Notes under the pieces: generated by a model | Told to the model about the DNA's origin: nothing | What the model saw: only the letters and a program-made list of their open reading frames with translations | Database searches by the model: none | Shown: positions 1 through 8,904 of the stretch, in pieces | How positions within the stretch are numbered: the stretch's first letter is position 1 | Layout of the letters: every line of letters begins with the position of its first letter | NCBI GenBank assembly: GCA_934632155.1 | Contig: CAKTXZ010000002.1 | Coordinates: 147,112 to 211,111, forward strand | Reading direction: 5' to 3' | Origin: an uncultured Clostridia bacterium | GTDB taxonomy: Bacteria; Bacillota; Clostridia; Christensenellales; Aristaeellaceae | DNA: 64,000 nucleotides | Position numbers and translations under genes: made by a program

Positions 1-576
1 GGCGTCCTGCAGGGGAAGCAGCGTGGCGTTTTTTTCCTTCCCGTCCCGCACGAAGCGCAGCGTCAGCGGCGCGCCCTGCGACGCGGATACCAGCCGCACC
101 AGCTCCTCGCTGCCGGAAAGCTCCCGTCCGTTGACGGCGGAGATGATGTCTCCCGCGCGTAGGCCTGCCGCCTGCGCCGGGCTTTTGCCTGCGACGTCGG
201 AAACGCCCACCAGCATGACGCCCTTGGTTGCCAGCGCGACGCCGACGGCCATGCCGCCGGGAACAAGGCGCTTTTCCCCGTCGATCTTGGCGCGCATGCG
301 GCCGATGGGGAACAGGCCGAAGAGGTTGACGGTCATTTCCACCTCGCCCTCGCCCCGCGCCTCGAGCGTGTTTCCCTGCCATGACGCCAGCGTTTCATCC
401 TGTGAGGACAGCGCCGCCACGCCCATGGGCAGCGCATAGCGCTGACCGGCGGAGAGGCGATAGGTCTGGGGCAGGGCGCGCAGCGCCTGTGCCGTGGGCG
501 AAAAAATCATCCACAAGGCGAGCATCAAAATGAATCCGCCGGTAATTTTTCGACCCGGGCCGACCTTTTTCCGCAT
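1..576 (-). CDS. spoIVB: SpoIVB peptidase, N-terminal part (runs off the window)
   Basis: SpoIVB is a secreted serine peptidase of the forespore that signals to the mother cell and triggers cleavage of pro-sigma-K by SpoIVFB. The 192 visible residues hold an N-terminal membrane anchor (about residues 10-30) and a PDZ domain. The family-typical stretch LVPGGMAVGVALATKGVMLV and a PDZ motif around AGLRAGDIISAVNG are visible. The catalytic domain lies beyond base 1. I start at 576, where GGAGG (588-584) sits 7 bases upstream; an ATG at 582 touches the RBS and is unlikely. The gene is divergent from the permease gene at 765. The sigK gene of the same cascade lies at 15.2 kb. Confidence 0.85.
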   Translation of the reverse strand, partial: MRKKVGPGRKITGGFILMLALWMIFSPTAQALRALPQTYRLSAGQRYALPMGVAALSSQDETLASWQGNTLEARGEGEVEMTVNLFGLFPIGRMRAKIDGEKRLVPGGMAVGVALATKGVMLVGVSDVAGKSPAQAAGLRAGDIISAVNGRELSGSEELVRLVSASQGAPLTLRFVRDGKEKNATLLPLQDA

Positions 577-764
577 TTTCATCCCTCCGTTTGATTGCAT
601 TCTTCCTTCAATATGCGGATGCGGTGCATGCGCTATACTGGAAATGCCAGCGTATGGTGACGAAAAATGGTACAAAAGCACAAAAATGCGCGTATCGGCA
701 GGAATCTGCCGCCGAGCAGAGAATCATTTTTTCCCGGTTGAATTTCCGAGCGGAGGGAAAGCGC

Positions 765-1664
765 ATGGCGGCGATTATTCAGCAGGTACTTATTCTGTTT
801 TTGATGGCGGCGGCCGGGTATCTGATGGTGCGGCTAAAAAAATGGAACGACGACAGCCTGCAGGTGCTCACGGGGCTGATGGTCTGCATCGGCAATCCCT
901 GCCTGAACCTGTCCAAGCTGGATCAGATTGCGCGCGGGGAGCTGAAGCTGGACTGGCTGATCGTTTTCCTGTTCACGATCGTGATGCTGGCGGTGCTGAT
1001 CGGGCTGTTCTTTTTCGTTTTCCGGCGGTCGCCGCATGATCGGCGCGCAGTCTATATTCAGATGGCGGTGATGAGCAATTGCGGCTTCATGGGCTACCCC
1101 ATGATTGAGGCGGCGCTGGGGGCGCAGGCCGTCGCCTATGGCGTGGCGTTTGTTACGGCCTTTAATTTTGTCAGCTGGACGCTGGGCCTGATGCTGTTTT
1201 ACAAGGAATGGCAGGTAGGACTCAAGAAAATGTTCAACATCAATATGGCCGCCATTGCGTTGGGGCTGCTGCTTCATTTGACCGGCCTGACGCTGCCCGC
1301 CGCGCTTTCCGGCGCAATCAGCGCCATGGGCAGTCTGGCCACGCCCGTTTCCATGCTGATTGCCGGCGCGTATTTGGGCGGCGTGACGCGCGCGCTGTTT
1401 CGGGATCGCTGCTTTCTTCTCTCCTGCGGGCTGCGGCTGCTGGTTTGCCCGCTGATTGTGCTGGGTATGCTGGCGCTGTGCGGCATGCAGGGGGATATGC
1501 GCGGCGCGATTTATGTCGTATCCACGATGCCGGCCTCGGCGAACATGGTGCTTCAGGCCTCGGCTTACAGCACGCCGGACGCACAGCGGCTGGCGGTTGG
1601 CGGCGTGGCGCTGACGACGGTGCTTTCGATCGCCACCATTCCGCTGATGCTGATGCTGCTCTGA
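765..1664 (+). CDS. AEC-family transporter (auxin efflux carrier type)
   Basis: A 299-residue integral membrane protein of the AEC/BART-like family, which exports or exchanges organic anions; the substrate cannot be predicted. About ten hydrophobic segments are visible in two five-helix halves. The family features QMAVMSNCGFMGYPM in the middle and STMPASANMVLQASAY near the C-terminus mark the two broken helices. The ATG at 765 follows CGGAGGG (751-757); in-frame codons further upstream lack an RBS. It is a single gene, divergent from spoIVB and convergent with the ABC exporter operon. Confidence 0.85.
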   Translation: MAAIIQQVLILFLMAAAGYLMVRLKKWNDDSLQVLTGLMVCIGNPCLNLSKLDQIARGELKLDWLIVFLFTIVMLAVLIGLFFFVFRRSPHDRRAVYIQMAVMSNCGFMGYPMIEAALGAQAVAYGVAFVTAFNFVSWTLGLMLFYKEWQVGLKKMFNINMAAIALGLLLHLTGLTLPAALSGAISAMGSLATPVSMLIAGAYLGGVTRALFRDRCFLLSCGLRLLVCPLIVLGMLALCGMQGDMRGAIYVVSTMPASANMVLQASAYSTPDAQRLAVGGVALTTVLSIATIPLMLMLL

Positions 1665-1669
1665 AAAGC

Positions 1670-1717
1670 GCCGCGCGGTTCGTCTATGCCGATGAGGAAT
1701 TGCGCGGCGACGGCATA
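1670..1717 (+). terminator. Possible terminator after the AEC gene
   Basis: Two nested inverted repeats follow the stop codon: GCCGCGC (1670-1676) with GCGCGGC (1702-1708), and TATGCCG (1685-1691) with CGGCATA (1711-1717). Only AAAA follows, with no T-run, so intrinsic termination is doubtful. Confidence 0.25.
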
Positions 1718-1770
1718 AAAACGCGCCCTTCCGCGTTGCTGCGAGCATGGTTGTCAAGGGGCTGTTGCCT

Positions 1771-1821
1771 GAAAAAAACGCCCGCCGCAGCCGGAGGGCA
1801 CGGCGGACGATGAAGGCGGGC
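1771..1821 (-). terminator. Intrinsic terminator of the marR-ABC exporter operon
   Basis: Read on the minus strand, GCCCGCC (1821-1815) pairs with GGCGGGC (1786-1780) and is followed directly by seven T (1778-1772). Confidence 0.6.
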
Positions 1822-1852
1822 AGCTGCGCGGGGCAAGGCCGCCTTTCGTCTT

Positions 1853-3757
1853 TCAGGACAGCTCAAACATGCCGGTATAAAGCTGATAATACTTTCCCTT
1901 CTGGGCGAGCAGCGATTCGTGGTCGCCGCGCTCGATGATTTCGCCATGCTCGAGCACCATGATGGCCTGCGAATTGCGCACGGTGGAGAGCCTGTGGGCG
2001 ATGACGAACACAGTACGCCCCTTCATCAAGGCGTCCATGCCGCGCTCGATGAGCGCTTCGGTACGCGTATCGATGGAGGACGTCGCCTCGTCCAGAATCA
2101 GCACGGGCGGGTCGGCCACGGCGGCGCGGGCAATGGCGAGCAGCTGACGCTGACCCTGAGACAGGTTCGTGCCGTCGCCTGTGAGCATGGTGTCGTAGCC
2201 CTGGGGCAGATGGCGGATGAAGAAATCGGCGTTGGCAATCTGCGCGGCGCGCTCGATTTCCTCGTCCGTCGCGTCCAGCTTGCCGTAGCGGATGTTGTCG
2301 CGCACGGTTCCGGTAAACAGGTGCGTATCCTGCAGCACCATGCCCAGACTCCGGCGCAGGTCGTCCTTTTTGATTTTTTCGATGTTGATGCCGTCGTAGC
2401 GGATTTTGCCGCCCTGAATATCGTAGAAACGGTTAATCAGGTTGGTAATGGTGGTTTTGCCTGCGCCGGTCGAGCCGACGAAGGCGATCTTCTGACCGGG
2501 CTTGGCGTACAGGGAAACGTGGTGCAGCACTGTCTTTTCGGGAACATAGCCGAAGCTCACGTCCTCAAACACTACGTCGCCCTTTAATTCGGTATAGGTG
2601 ACGGTGCCGGCCTGATTGTGCGGATGCTTCCACGCCCACAGGCCGGTGCGCTCTGCGGTTTCGGTCAGGCTGCCGTCGGCATTGCGCTTGGCGTTGACCA
2701 GCGTAACGTAGCCCTCGTCCGCTTCGGGCTGTTCGTCCGTCAGCTCAAAGACGCGCTCCGCGCCGGCGAGCGCCTGCATGACGGTGTTGAACTGCTGCGC
2801 CAGATTGGAAATGGGCTGCGACAGCTGACGGATCAGGGGCAGGAAAGCGATCAGCGTGCCCACGTCGCTCAGGCCGTTGACAATCAGAATCGCGCCCAGC
2901 AGCGTGATGACGACATAATAGCAATGGGAGAGGTTGTTCATGATGGGGCCGAGGATGCCGGCGAAGGTGTTCGCGCGCGTGCCGGCCACGCGCACGGCCT
3001 CGTTATGCTGCTCAAAGGCCTCCTTGGCCTTTTCCTCATGGCAGAAGACCTGCACCACGCGCTGCCCCTCGATGGTCTCCTCAATATACCCGTTGAGCGC
3101 GCCGACCGCCTTCTGCTGCGCCACGAAATTGCTTCCCGCCAGCTTGCCGATGTTCTTGGTCACAAGGCTCATCAGCGGCATGAGCACCAGCATGGCCAGC
3201 GTCAGCCAGCCGTTGAGGCGGAACATATAAAACAGCGAAAGCACAATGGAAAGCGAGGAGGAGAGGAACTGCAGGAAGGTCTGGGAGAAAAATTCACGTA
3301 GCGTATCGGTATCGTTGGTGTAGCGGCTCATGATCTCGCCGTGCGTATGCTGATCGAAATAGCGAATCGGCAGATCCTCCATATGATCGAACATATGCTT
3401 GCGCAGCTTGTTCAGCACGCCGGTGGAAACGAGCATCATCAGCCGGTTGCAGATAAAGGTCGCCGCCGCGCCGACCAGATACATGGCCGCCATCAGCGTA
3501 AGAAAGGCGGCGAAGGCAGACAGATCGGGCATAGCGCCCGTTTCAGTGAACGTGTTCCGGAGCGGGACGATGTAGTTGTTAATCACGTCCTTGAGCAGAT
3601 ACGAGCCCGTCGTGCTGGCGGCGGTGCTGATCATGATGCACAGCGCCGTGGCAATCAGCTTGACCTTATGCGGCGCGAGCTGCCCCATCAGGCGGCGCAT
3701 CGTGCCCTTGGCGTCCTTGGGCTTTGCACCGGGCTTAAAGCCTCCACGCGGCGGCAT
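1853..3757 (-). CDS. Heterodimeric ABC exporter subunit, catalytically competent half
   Basis: A 634-residue fused membrane/ATPase exporter subunit of the LmrD/BmrD/TM288 type. The N-terminal domain (about residues 30-330) has six membrane helices. A linker insert with a WAWKHPHN stretch, usual in this subfamily, precedes the ATPase domain. Walker A is GSTGAGKTT, the signature is the variant LSQGQ, and Walker B is LILDEATSS with the canonical catalytic Glu. It starts 1 base after the stop of its partner (3759), so the two are cotranscribed after a MarR gene. Multidrug or peptide export is the usual role; the substrate is unknown. Confidence 0.9.
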   Translation of the reverse strand: MPPRGGFKPGAKPKDAKGTMRRLMGQLAPHKVKLIATALCIMISTAASTTGSYLLKDVINNYIVPLRNTFTETGAMPDLSAFAAFLTLMAAMYLVGAAATFICNRLMMLVSTGVLNKLRKHMFDHMEDLPIRYFDQHTHGEIMSRYTNDTDTLREFFSQTFLQFLSSSLSIVLSLFYMFRLNGWLTLAMLVLMPLMSLVTKNIGKLAGSNFVAQQKAVGALNGYIEETIEGQRVVQVFCHEEKAKEAFEQHNEAVRVAGTRANTFAGILGPIMNNLSHCYYVVITLLGAILIVNGLSDVGTLIAFLPLIRQLSQPISNLAQQFNTVMQALAGAERVFELTDEQPEADEGYVTLVNAKRNADGSLTETAERTGLWAWKHPHNQAGTVTYTELKGDVVFEDVSFGYVPEKTVLHHVSLYAKPGQKIAFVGSTGAGKTTITNLINRFYDIQGGKIRYDGINIEKIKKDDLRRSLGMVLQDTHLFTGTVRDNIRYGKLDATDEEIERAAQIANADFFIRHLPQGYDTMLTGDGTNLSQGQRQLLAIARAAVADPPVLILDEATSSIDTRTEALIERGMDALMKGRTVFVIAHRLSTVRNSQAIMVLEHGEIIERGDHESLLAQKGKYYQLYTGMFELS

Positions 3758-3758
3758 A

Positions 3759-5498
3759 TTACGCCACCCCCTTTTGCTGCGAGGTATAGACCTCGCGATA
3801 GATTTCGCTGCGCGCCATCAATTCGTCATGGCTGCCTACATCGGCGATTTTGCCGTTATCCAGCACGACGATGCGGTCGGCGTCCATGACGGAGGTGATG
3901 CGCTGGGCGATGATGATCTTCGTGGTTTCGGGCATGGCGGTGCGCAGCGCCTCGCGAATGCGCGCGTCCGTCGCGGTGTCCACGGCGCTGGTCGCGTCGT
4001 CAAAGATGATGATCTTGGGCTTCTTGAGCAGCGCGCGCGCAATGCACAGGCGCTGCTTCTGGCCGCCGGAAACGTTTACGCCGCCCTGACCCAAATCCAT
4101 ATCGTAGCCGCCGGGCAGCGCGCGGACGAATTCATCCGCGGCCGAGGCCCGGCAGGCCGCCGCAATTTCCTCGTCCGTCGCGTTTTCGTCGCCCCAGCGC
4201 AGGTTATCCCGGATCGAGCCGGAGAAAAGCACGTTCTTTTGCAGCACCATGGCCACCTGATCGCGCAGGGCGTGGATGTCGTAGCTGCGCACATCCTTGC
4301 CGCCTACCTTCAGCGCGCCGTCCGTTACGTCGTACAGGCGCGGAATCAGCGATACCAGCGTCGTCTTGGCCGAGCCCGTGCCGCCGATAACGCCGATCGT
4401 TTCGCCCGAGCGAATGCTCAGGCTGATATCGGAAAGCACGCAGTTGCTCCTGTCGCCGCTGTAGGAGAAATTTACGTGGTCGAACACGATGCTGCCGTCG
4501 GCGACCGTTTCCGCGGCATGCGCCGGGCTGACGATTTCGGGCTGCTCATCCAGCACCTCGCAGATGCGGCTGATGGAGGCGCGCGCCATCACGAAGGAAA
4601 CAAACAGGAAGGAAAGCATCATCAGGCTCATCAGAATCTGCGTGATGTAGGTGATGAAGGAGGAAAGCGCGCCGATTTCCATCGTTCCACCCACAATCTG
4701 CCTGCCGCCCAGCCACAAAATGGCCACCGTGCAGCCGTACATGAGCACCTGCATCAGCGGGCTGTTCCACAGAATTACCTTTTCAGCGGCGCGCTGTGCG
4801 GCGGTTACCTCGTCGGCCGAGGCGTTGAATTTTTCCTTTTCATGCTTTGCGCGCACGAACGCCTTGACCACGCGGATGGCGATCAGGTTCTCCTGCACCG
4901 AAGCGTTGAGCGCGTCGTACTTTTTCATCATGATCTGGAAGCGCGGAAACGCCAAGCTCATGATAACGACGATGCCCGCGATCAAAATCGGAATGGCGAC
5001 GAGCAGCACGCTCATCAGCGACAGGTTCAGCCGCGAGGCCATGACCACCGCCATGACGCACATCACGGGGCTGCGCACGGCCATGCGCACCAGCATCATC
5101 ACCATGTTCTGCACCTGATTGACGTCCGTCGTCAGGCGGGTTACCAGCGAGGGCGTGGAGAATTTATCGATGTTCTTGAAGGAAAAATGCTGTATTTTTT
5201 CAAACACGGCGCGGCGCAGGTTTTTGGAAAAGCCCATGCCGCCCAAGGCGGACAGGCGGCTTCCGGCCATGCCGAAGGCCATGGAGATCAGCGACATGAG
5301 CACCATCAGCCCGCCGTAGAGCAGCACGCGCTGGATGGAGCCGGTTTCCTGACAGCCGGGGATGACGTCGTCGATCAGCGTGGCCGTCAGCAGCGGAATC
5401 AGCGTTTCCATCATCACCTCGCCGATCATGACGAGAGGACACAGCAGCAGATAAATTTTGTATTTGCCCGCATAGCGGAGCAGGCGCTTGAATTGCAC
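3759..5498 (-). CDS. Heterodimeric ABC exporter subunit, degenerate-site half
   Basis: A 579-residue exporter subunit of the LmrC/BmrC/TM287 type with six helices (about residues 15-310) and a C-terminal ATPase domain. Two active-site changes are visible. Walker A reads GGTGSAKTT, with Ala377 (codon at 4370-4368) in place of the Gly before Lys378. Walker B reads IIIFDDATS, with Asp in place of the catalytic Glu. The signature VSGGQ is canonical. In heterodimeric exporters the degenerate site joins the Walker motifs of one subunit to the variant signature of the other, and the LSQGQ of the partner at 1853-3757 fits this. It starts 3 bases after marR. Confidence 0.9.
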   Translation of the reverse strand: MQFKRLLRYAGKYKIYLLLCPLVMIGEVMMETLIPLLTATLIDDVIPGCQETGSIQRVLLYGGLMVLMSLISMAFGMAGSRLSALGGMGFSKNLRRAVFEKIQHFSFKNIDKFSTPSLVTRLTTDVNQVQNMVMMLVRMAVRSPVMCVMAVVMASRLNLSLMSVLLVAIPILIAGIVVIMSLAFPRFQIMMKKYDALNASVQENLIAIRVVKAFVRAKHEKEKFNASADEVTAAQRAAEKVILWNSPLMQVLMYGCTVAILWLGGRQIVGGTMEIGALSSFITYITQILMSLMMLSFLFVSFVMARASISRICEVLDEQPEIVSPAHAAETVADGSIVFDHVNFSYSGDRSNCVLSDISLSIRSGETIGVIGGTGSAKTTLVSLIPRLYDVTDGALKVGGKDVRSYDIHALRDQVAMVLQKNVLFSGSIRDNLRWGDENATDEEIAAACRASAADEFVRALPGGYDMDLGQGGVNVSGGQKQRLCIARALLKKPKIIIFDDATSAVDTATDARIREALRTAMPETTKIIIAQRITSVMDADRIVVLDNGKIADVGSHDELMARSEIYREVYTSQQKGVA

Positions 5499-5501
5499 GG
5501 T

Positions 5502-5999
5502 TTATTCTTCCTCCTTTGAATCCGGCAGGGGGCCATGCGCGGCGCGATGCAGCCGGCAGATGGTCAGATGGCGGGTGCTTTCGTCCGCCAGATTGTCAAA
5601 CATCCTGTCGCAGAGCGCCTTGAAGCCGGCAAGCTCCGCTTCGCTCAGCCCGGAAAACATGCGCGCGTCCAGCGTGTCGAAATCCGTCTGCGACGCAAGC
5701 CGGCGCTTTTCGCCCTCCGCCGTCAGGTACAGGCAGTTGCGCCGCGCGTCGGACGGATCGCCGCGCCGGCAGACCAGACCGCTCTTTTCCAGCCGCTTCA
5801 GGCTCGTCGCCGCGGAGGCAGGGGAGACGTCCAGCTCGCTTGCCGCGTCCTTTTGCGTGCAGCCGGGATGCTGCGCGATGTATTCCAGCAGCGGCGGCTG
5901 CCCCGGATGCAGCCCTCGCGCGCCGAGCATATTGCGGAAGCGAATCCTGCGCATCAGCTCCAGCCGATGCATCGCCCCGGTGATGGGACGGTAATCCAT
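5502..5999 (-). CDS. MarR-family transcriptional regulator
   Basis: A 165-residue winged-helix regulator with the MarR fold: GLHPGQPPLLEYIAQHPG, then a helix-turn-helix (KDAASELDVSPASAATSLKR) and a wing with DPSDARRN. It is the first gene of the operon with both exporter subunits, so it probably represses its own operon and responds to an exporter substrate. I start at 5999: AAAGGAGG lies just upstream and would fall inside the coding region if the ATG at 6017 were used. Confidence 0.85.
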   Translation of the reverse strand: MDYRPITGAMHRLELMRRIRFRNMLGARGLHPGQPPLLEYIAQHPGCTQKDAASELDVSPASAATSLKRLEKSGLVCRRGDPSDARRNCLYLTAEGEKRRLASQTDFDTLDARMFSGLSEAELAGFKALCDRMFDNLADESTRHLTICRLHRAAHGPLPDSKEEE

Positions 6000-6045
6000 G
6001 CAGGCTCCTCCTTTCAATCAGCCGATTAATTATCAAACGGTTAAC

Positions 6046-6074
6046 ATTATATGCAGAGACCGCCGTTCTGTCAA
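6046..6074 (-). promoter_or_regulatory. Consensus sigma-A promoter of the marR-ABC operon
   Basis: On the minus strand TTGACA (6074-6069), a 17-bp spacer and TATAAT (6051-6046) match the sigma-A consensus perfectly. Just downstream, TTAA (6044-6041) and TTAA (6029-6026) are spaced 11 bases apart in an AT-rich stretch, a plausible MarR operator. Confidence 0.85.
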
Positions 6075-6145
6075 TCCCTTTTTTCAGCGGCGCGTCCTGC
6101 GCCCTCTCGAGGCTTCGGGGAATACGCCGCGCCGAAGGCGAGCGT

Positions 6146-6182
6146 AAAAAGGAACCGCCCTTCGTTCCTGAAGCGCGGTTCC
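6146..6182 (-). terminator. Intrinsic terminator of the deacetylase gene
   Basis: On the minus strand GGAACCGC (6182-6175) pairs with GCGGTTCC (6158-6151) and is followed by TTTTT. Confidence 0.75.
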
Positions 6183-6191
6183 CTTTCGGGA

Positions 6192-7532
6192 TTATTTGGC
6201 CGATTGCCGCGCGGCTTCCTCCTCGCAGCTGTAATAGAGCGTATCGGGTAAAAGCGGCACGCCGTAGTGGTCAAACAGCTCGTCGACCGTTACGCAAAGG
6301 TAGCCGCGGTTGGTCAGCTCCGGCAGGATCAATGCGGTGTACTGGGGAGAGCGGGGGTTCAGATCGTGCATCAGAACGACCGCGCCGTCCTCTGCGTGCT
6401 TGAGCACCGTTCCCGCGACGCCCGCGACATTTTTGCTATCCGCGTCGCCCGAAAGCACGCTCCACTGAATCAGCGGCAGGCCGCATTGGGCGTTGATATA
6501 GCGCTTGAATTGCCCGCCCGGCGCGCGCATGTAGGCGGGCGTTGTACCGATTACGGCGCTCAGCTCGCGGTTGAAGCGCGCCTGCCAGTCCAGCAGCTTT
6601 TGGTTCGTCAGCCCCTTGTAAACATGTTCGTAATTATGGCTTGCGACGGCGTAGCCCGCGTCGTGCTCGCGGCAAAGAATGTCGTGGTTATTGCGAATGG
6701 TTGTGCCGACGATGAAAAAGGTCGCGCTCGCGCCGTGTGCGCGCAGCTGATCCATTACGCCGTTGCTGGTTCCGCGCGCGCCGCCGTCGTCATAGGTCAG
6801 CGCGATGAATTTGAACATGCTGTTGTCCGTGTTTTCCTGCGCCCGCTCCGTCATGAGGGGGCGAAGCTGCGAAAAATACAGGCTCACATGCATCAGCGTG
6901 TTTTTCCCCGCATACAGCGCGTCCGCCCGGTAATGCAGCGTCAGCCGCGCGGGCGTGAGCGTGAAGGCCGCGCTTTCCAGCGCCTCGCGGCCGCACAGCC
7001 GCGCCAGCGCCGCAGGATCCGCCTCCGTGTCCGGAAAATAGGCGGAAAGCTGCGCCGCGACTGCGCCGGCCAGCATATTCCACGCTTCGCTGTCTGCGTC
7101 GAACAGATCGGTTAAAAGAATTTGCGCGCCGGTTTCCATATCGTATACCCGCGCGTCGAAGTCGACATAGGTTTGCTCGCGTTCGTAGGCCGTGCGCGCG
7201 ATGGACAGAAAGCTCATCCACCGAAGCCCTACCCGCGATATCGTCGCGCCCACGTCCAGATAGGCGGGTATCTGCCCGACAGAGCCCTGCGGCATATGCT
7301 CTCTTCCGCGCGCCGCCAGTGCGTCGATGACGTCGCGAAGCGCGGCGTTGACCTGCGCGTTGGCTGTTTCGGGGTAAGTGCATTGCACGTAGACCTGACT
7401 GCGCACGTAATCCCGCTCCCCCGTTATCTGCGAAAAGCGCAGCAGCGCCGGCATGGCCTCCAGCCGTTCGGCGTGCGCGGGAAGCGCGAAAAGCATCATC
7501 AGCATTAAAACGACGGATACCTGCTTCTTCAT
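6192..7532 (-). CDS. Secreted polysaccharide deacetylase with an N-terminal PdaC-like domain
   Basis: A 446-residue exported protein with a signal peptide (MKKQVSVVLMLMMLFALPAHA). Residues 25-215 resemble the DUF4163/DUF3298 module found in PdaC-type peptidoglycan deacetylases. The C-terminal NodB domain (about 235-430) shows the family motifs in order: TYDDG, SHNYEH (metal His), RAPGG and VLMHD. TYDDG replaces the usual TFDDG. It probably removes acetyl groups from peptidoglycan or another cell-surface glycan. The start at 7532 gives the signal peptide at the N-terminus; the longer frame to 7625 would put 31 polar residues in front of it. Single gene with its own terminator. Confidence 0.8.
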   Translation of the reverse strand: MKKQVSVVLMLMMLFALPAHAERLEAMPALLRFSQITGERDYVRSQVYVQCTYPETANAQVNAALRDVIDALAARGREHMPQGSVGQIPAYLDVGATISRVGLRWMSFLSIARTAYEREQTYVDFDARVYDMETGAQILLTDLFDADSEAWNMLAGAVAAQLSAYFPDTEADPAALARLCGREALESAAFTLTPARLTLHYRADALYAGKNTLMHVSLYFSQLRPLMTERAQENTDNSMFKFIALTYDDGGARGTSNGVMDQLRAHGASATFFIVGTTIRNNHDILCREHDAGYAVASHNYEHVYKGLTNQKLLDWQARFNRELSAVIGTTPAYMRAPGGQFKRYINAQCGLPLIQWSVLSGDADSKNVAGVAGTVLKHAEDGAVVLMHDLNPRSPQYTALILPELTNRGYLCVTVDELFDHYGVPLLPDTLYYSCEEEAARQSAK

Positions 7533-7733
7533 GGATTGCTCTCGCTTTCGATGATCATTCTTTCTTTTGATAAACGAAGGAGAAAACGACGGAGAGCGGC
7601 GCGGTTTGGCGGCGCAGGTTGTCAAAAATGCGCTTTTGAGCGCGCCCGCTTTGCCGCTTTTTGCCTTGCCGGGCTGCGACGGACGGTCGATTTCGCCTCG
7701 CCTGCTTCCCCCGGTTTTCGGAAGAGAGAAGAG

Positions 7734-7768
7734 GGAACCGACCCTTGACCTTTGTCAGGAACGGCTCC
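7734..7768 (-). terminator. Weak terminator-like hairpin
   Basis: On the minus strand GGAGCCG (7768-7762) pairs with CGGTTCC (7740-7734), downstream of the gene ending at 7815. The tail is CT-rich rather than T-rich. Confidence 0.35.
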
Positions 7769-7814
7769 CCCGCCAAACGCTATTTTGTTTTCCGCAGCTC
7801 CTGGATGACGGGCG

Positions 7815-8540
7815 TCAGCGGGTCGTGAGCGTATCGCGGATATGCGCCACGACGTTCATGTAGCTTTCATTATACCAGCCGGGGCAGGAGGCGTGCAGGG
7901 TGATGATACGGTTGCCGTCCAGCAGCGCCACCATGACGCGGCCGCGCACCACGGTTTTATCATCCATTTCCCCGCGGTAATTGGCGTAATAGCCGTCCTT
8001 CTTGAGCAGCGTGCGGGACGCGAGCGTCGTTGTGGTCCACGAGGTGTAGTTGTATTGGCCGATCTCCTTGAGCATGCGCTGAACCTCGCTTTTAACGTCG
8101 TTCATGCCATAGCCGGCGGAGACGGACTGAATGCGGATGACGATGGTGGCGTTGATATTATCCAGCATGTTCGGATCGGTGAGCACGATGGCGCTTACAT
8201 CGCTTTGATCCACCAGCCAGCCGACGGGGGCCTCGAACGCAAGCCCCAGATTCTCGGCCGTTACCGCGCCGTAGGAAAAGGAAAGCGAGGGACGCGGCGT
8301 GGGCGTGGGCATGTCGATGGGGTCGAGCGGAATAGGCGTGGCGCCGGCGTAAACCGTATTGCCCCAATCATCGTACACGGTATCGGCCAGATAGCCGTTA
8401 TCCTCTTCATCCATCGGGTTATAGCCGCCGTATTCGGGAATGGCGGTCGGCTCGACGCTCAACGGATCGCGCTGCGCCAATGCGCAGGCTGCCGTCAGCG
8501 CAAGCACCAGAGCCGCTAGCAGCGCGGAAATTCTTTTCAT
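7815..8540 (-). CDS. Secreted protein of unknown function
   Basis: A 241-residue exported protein. A signal peptide ending near ACALA is followed by an acidic, low-complexity region and a Pro/Thr linker (MPTPTPRPS, about residues 78-86). A compact C-terminal domain (about 90-241) begins ENLGLAFEAPVGWLV, which resembles the opening of PsbP/Mog1-like (DUF1795) domains. I do not recognise a specific function. AAGGAGG precedes the ATG, and the gene has its own strong promoter at 8614-8642, so it is likely well expressed in vegetative cells. Confidence 0.7.
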   Translation of the reverse strand: MKRISALLAALVLALTAACALAQRDPLSVEPTAIPEYGGYNPMDEEDNGYLADTVYDDWGNTVYAGATPIPLDPIDMPTPTPRPSLSFSYGAVTAENLGLAFEAPVGWLVDQSDVSAIVLTDPNMLDNINATIVIRIQSVSAGYGMNDVKSEVQRMLKEIGQYNYTSWTTTTLASRTLLKKDGYYANYRGEMDDKTVVRGRVMVALLDGNRIITLHASCPGWYNESYMNVVAHIRDTLTTR

Positions 8541-8613
8541 CGATAAAACCTCCTTGACCTCATCGCGGCCGCAGGGCGACGCGCGCGGATAATTCTTTTT
8601 CAGGCTTTATCTG

Positions 8614-8642
8614 ATTGTAGCATCTTCGGCATGCAACGTCAA
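8614..8642 (-). promoter_or_regulatory. Promoter of the secreted-protein gene
   Basis: On the minus strand TTGACG (8642-8637), a 17-bp spacer, then TACAAT (8619-8614). Each hexamer has one mismatch to consensus. The rest of the 360-bp gap holds only this promoter and the terminator at 8769-8819. Confidence 0.75.
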
Positions 8643-8768
8643 GCCTTTTGCGCCTCGAAGCCTCGGCGGGAGATGTAAATTTCGCGCGTTTTACAGCGCG
8701 GCGCGCAGGCAAAGCGCTTGGCGCTCCGGCGAAGAGCGCTCTATTCGCCGCAGCATGGAAAAAAGAAC

Positions 8769-8819
8769 AAAAAAACGCTTCGGCTCAGCGGCAGCCAAAC
8801 TGTCCGCGGGCCGAAGCGT
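8769..8819 (-). terminator. Intrinsic terminator of the DUF308 gene
   Basis: On the minus strand ACGCTTCGGC (8819-8810) pairs with GCCGAAGCGT (8784-8775) and runs straight into TTTTTT. Confidence 0.8.
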
Positions 8820-8904
8820 CGCCTGCTCGCCCGAGCGCCCGCAACAGGCGAATGCGGGAAGCAATCGTCCTGCGCAGGGCGGCTGTCGGCGAAATGGCCG
8901 CGCT

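Noticed and set aside
1208..1813. 201-codon plus-strand frame inside the AEC permease gene
   Set aside because: Out-of-frame overlap with a clear membrane protein gene; composition is Arg/Ala-rich shadow sequence.
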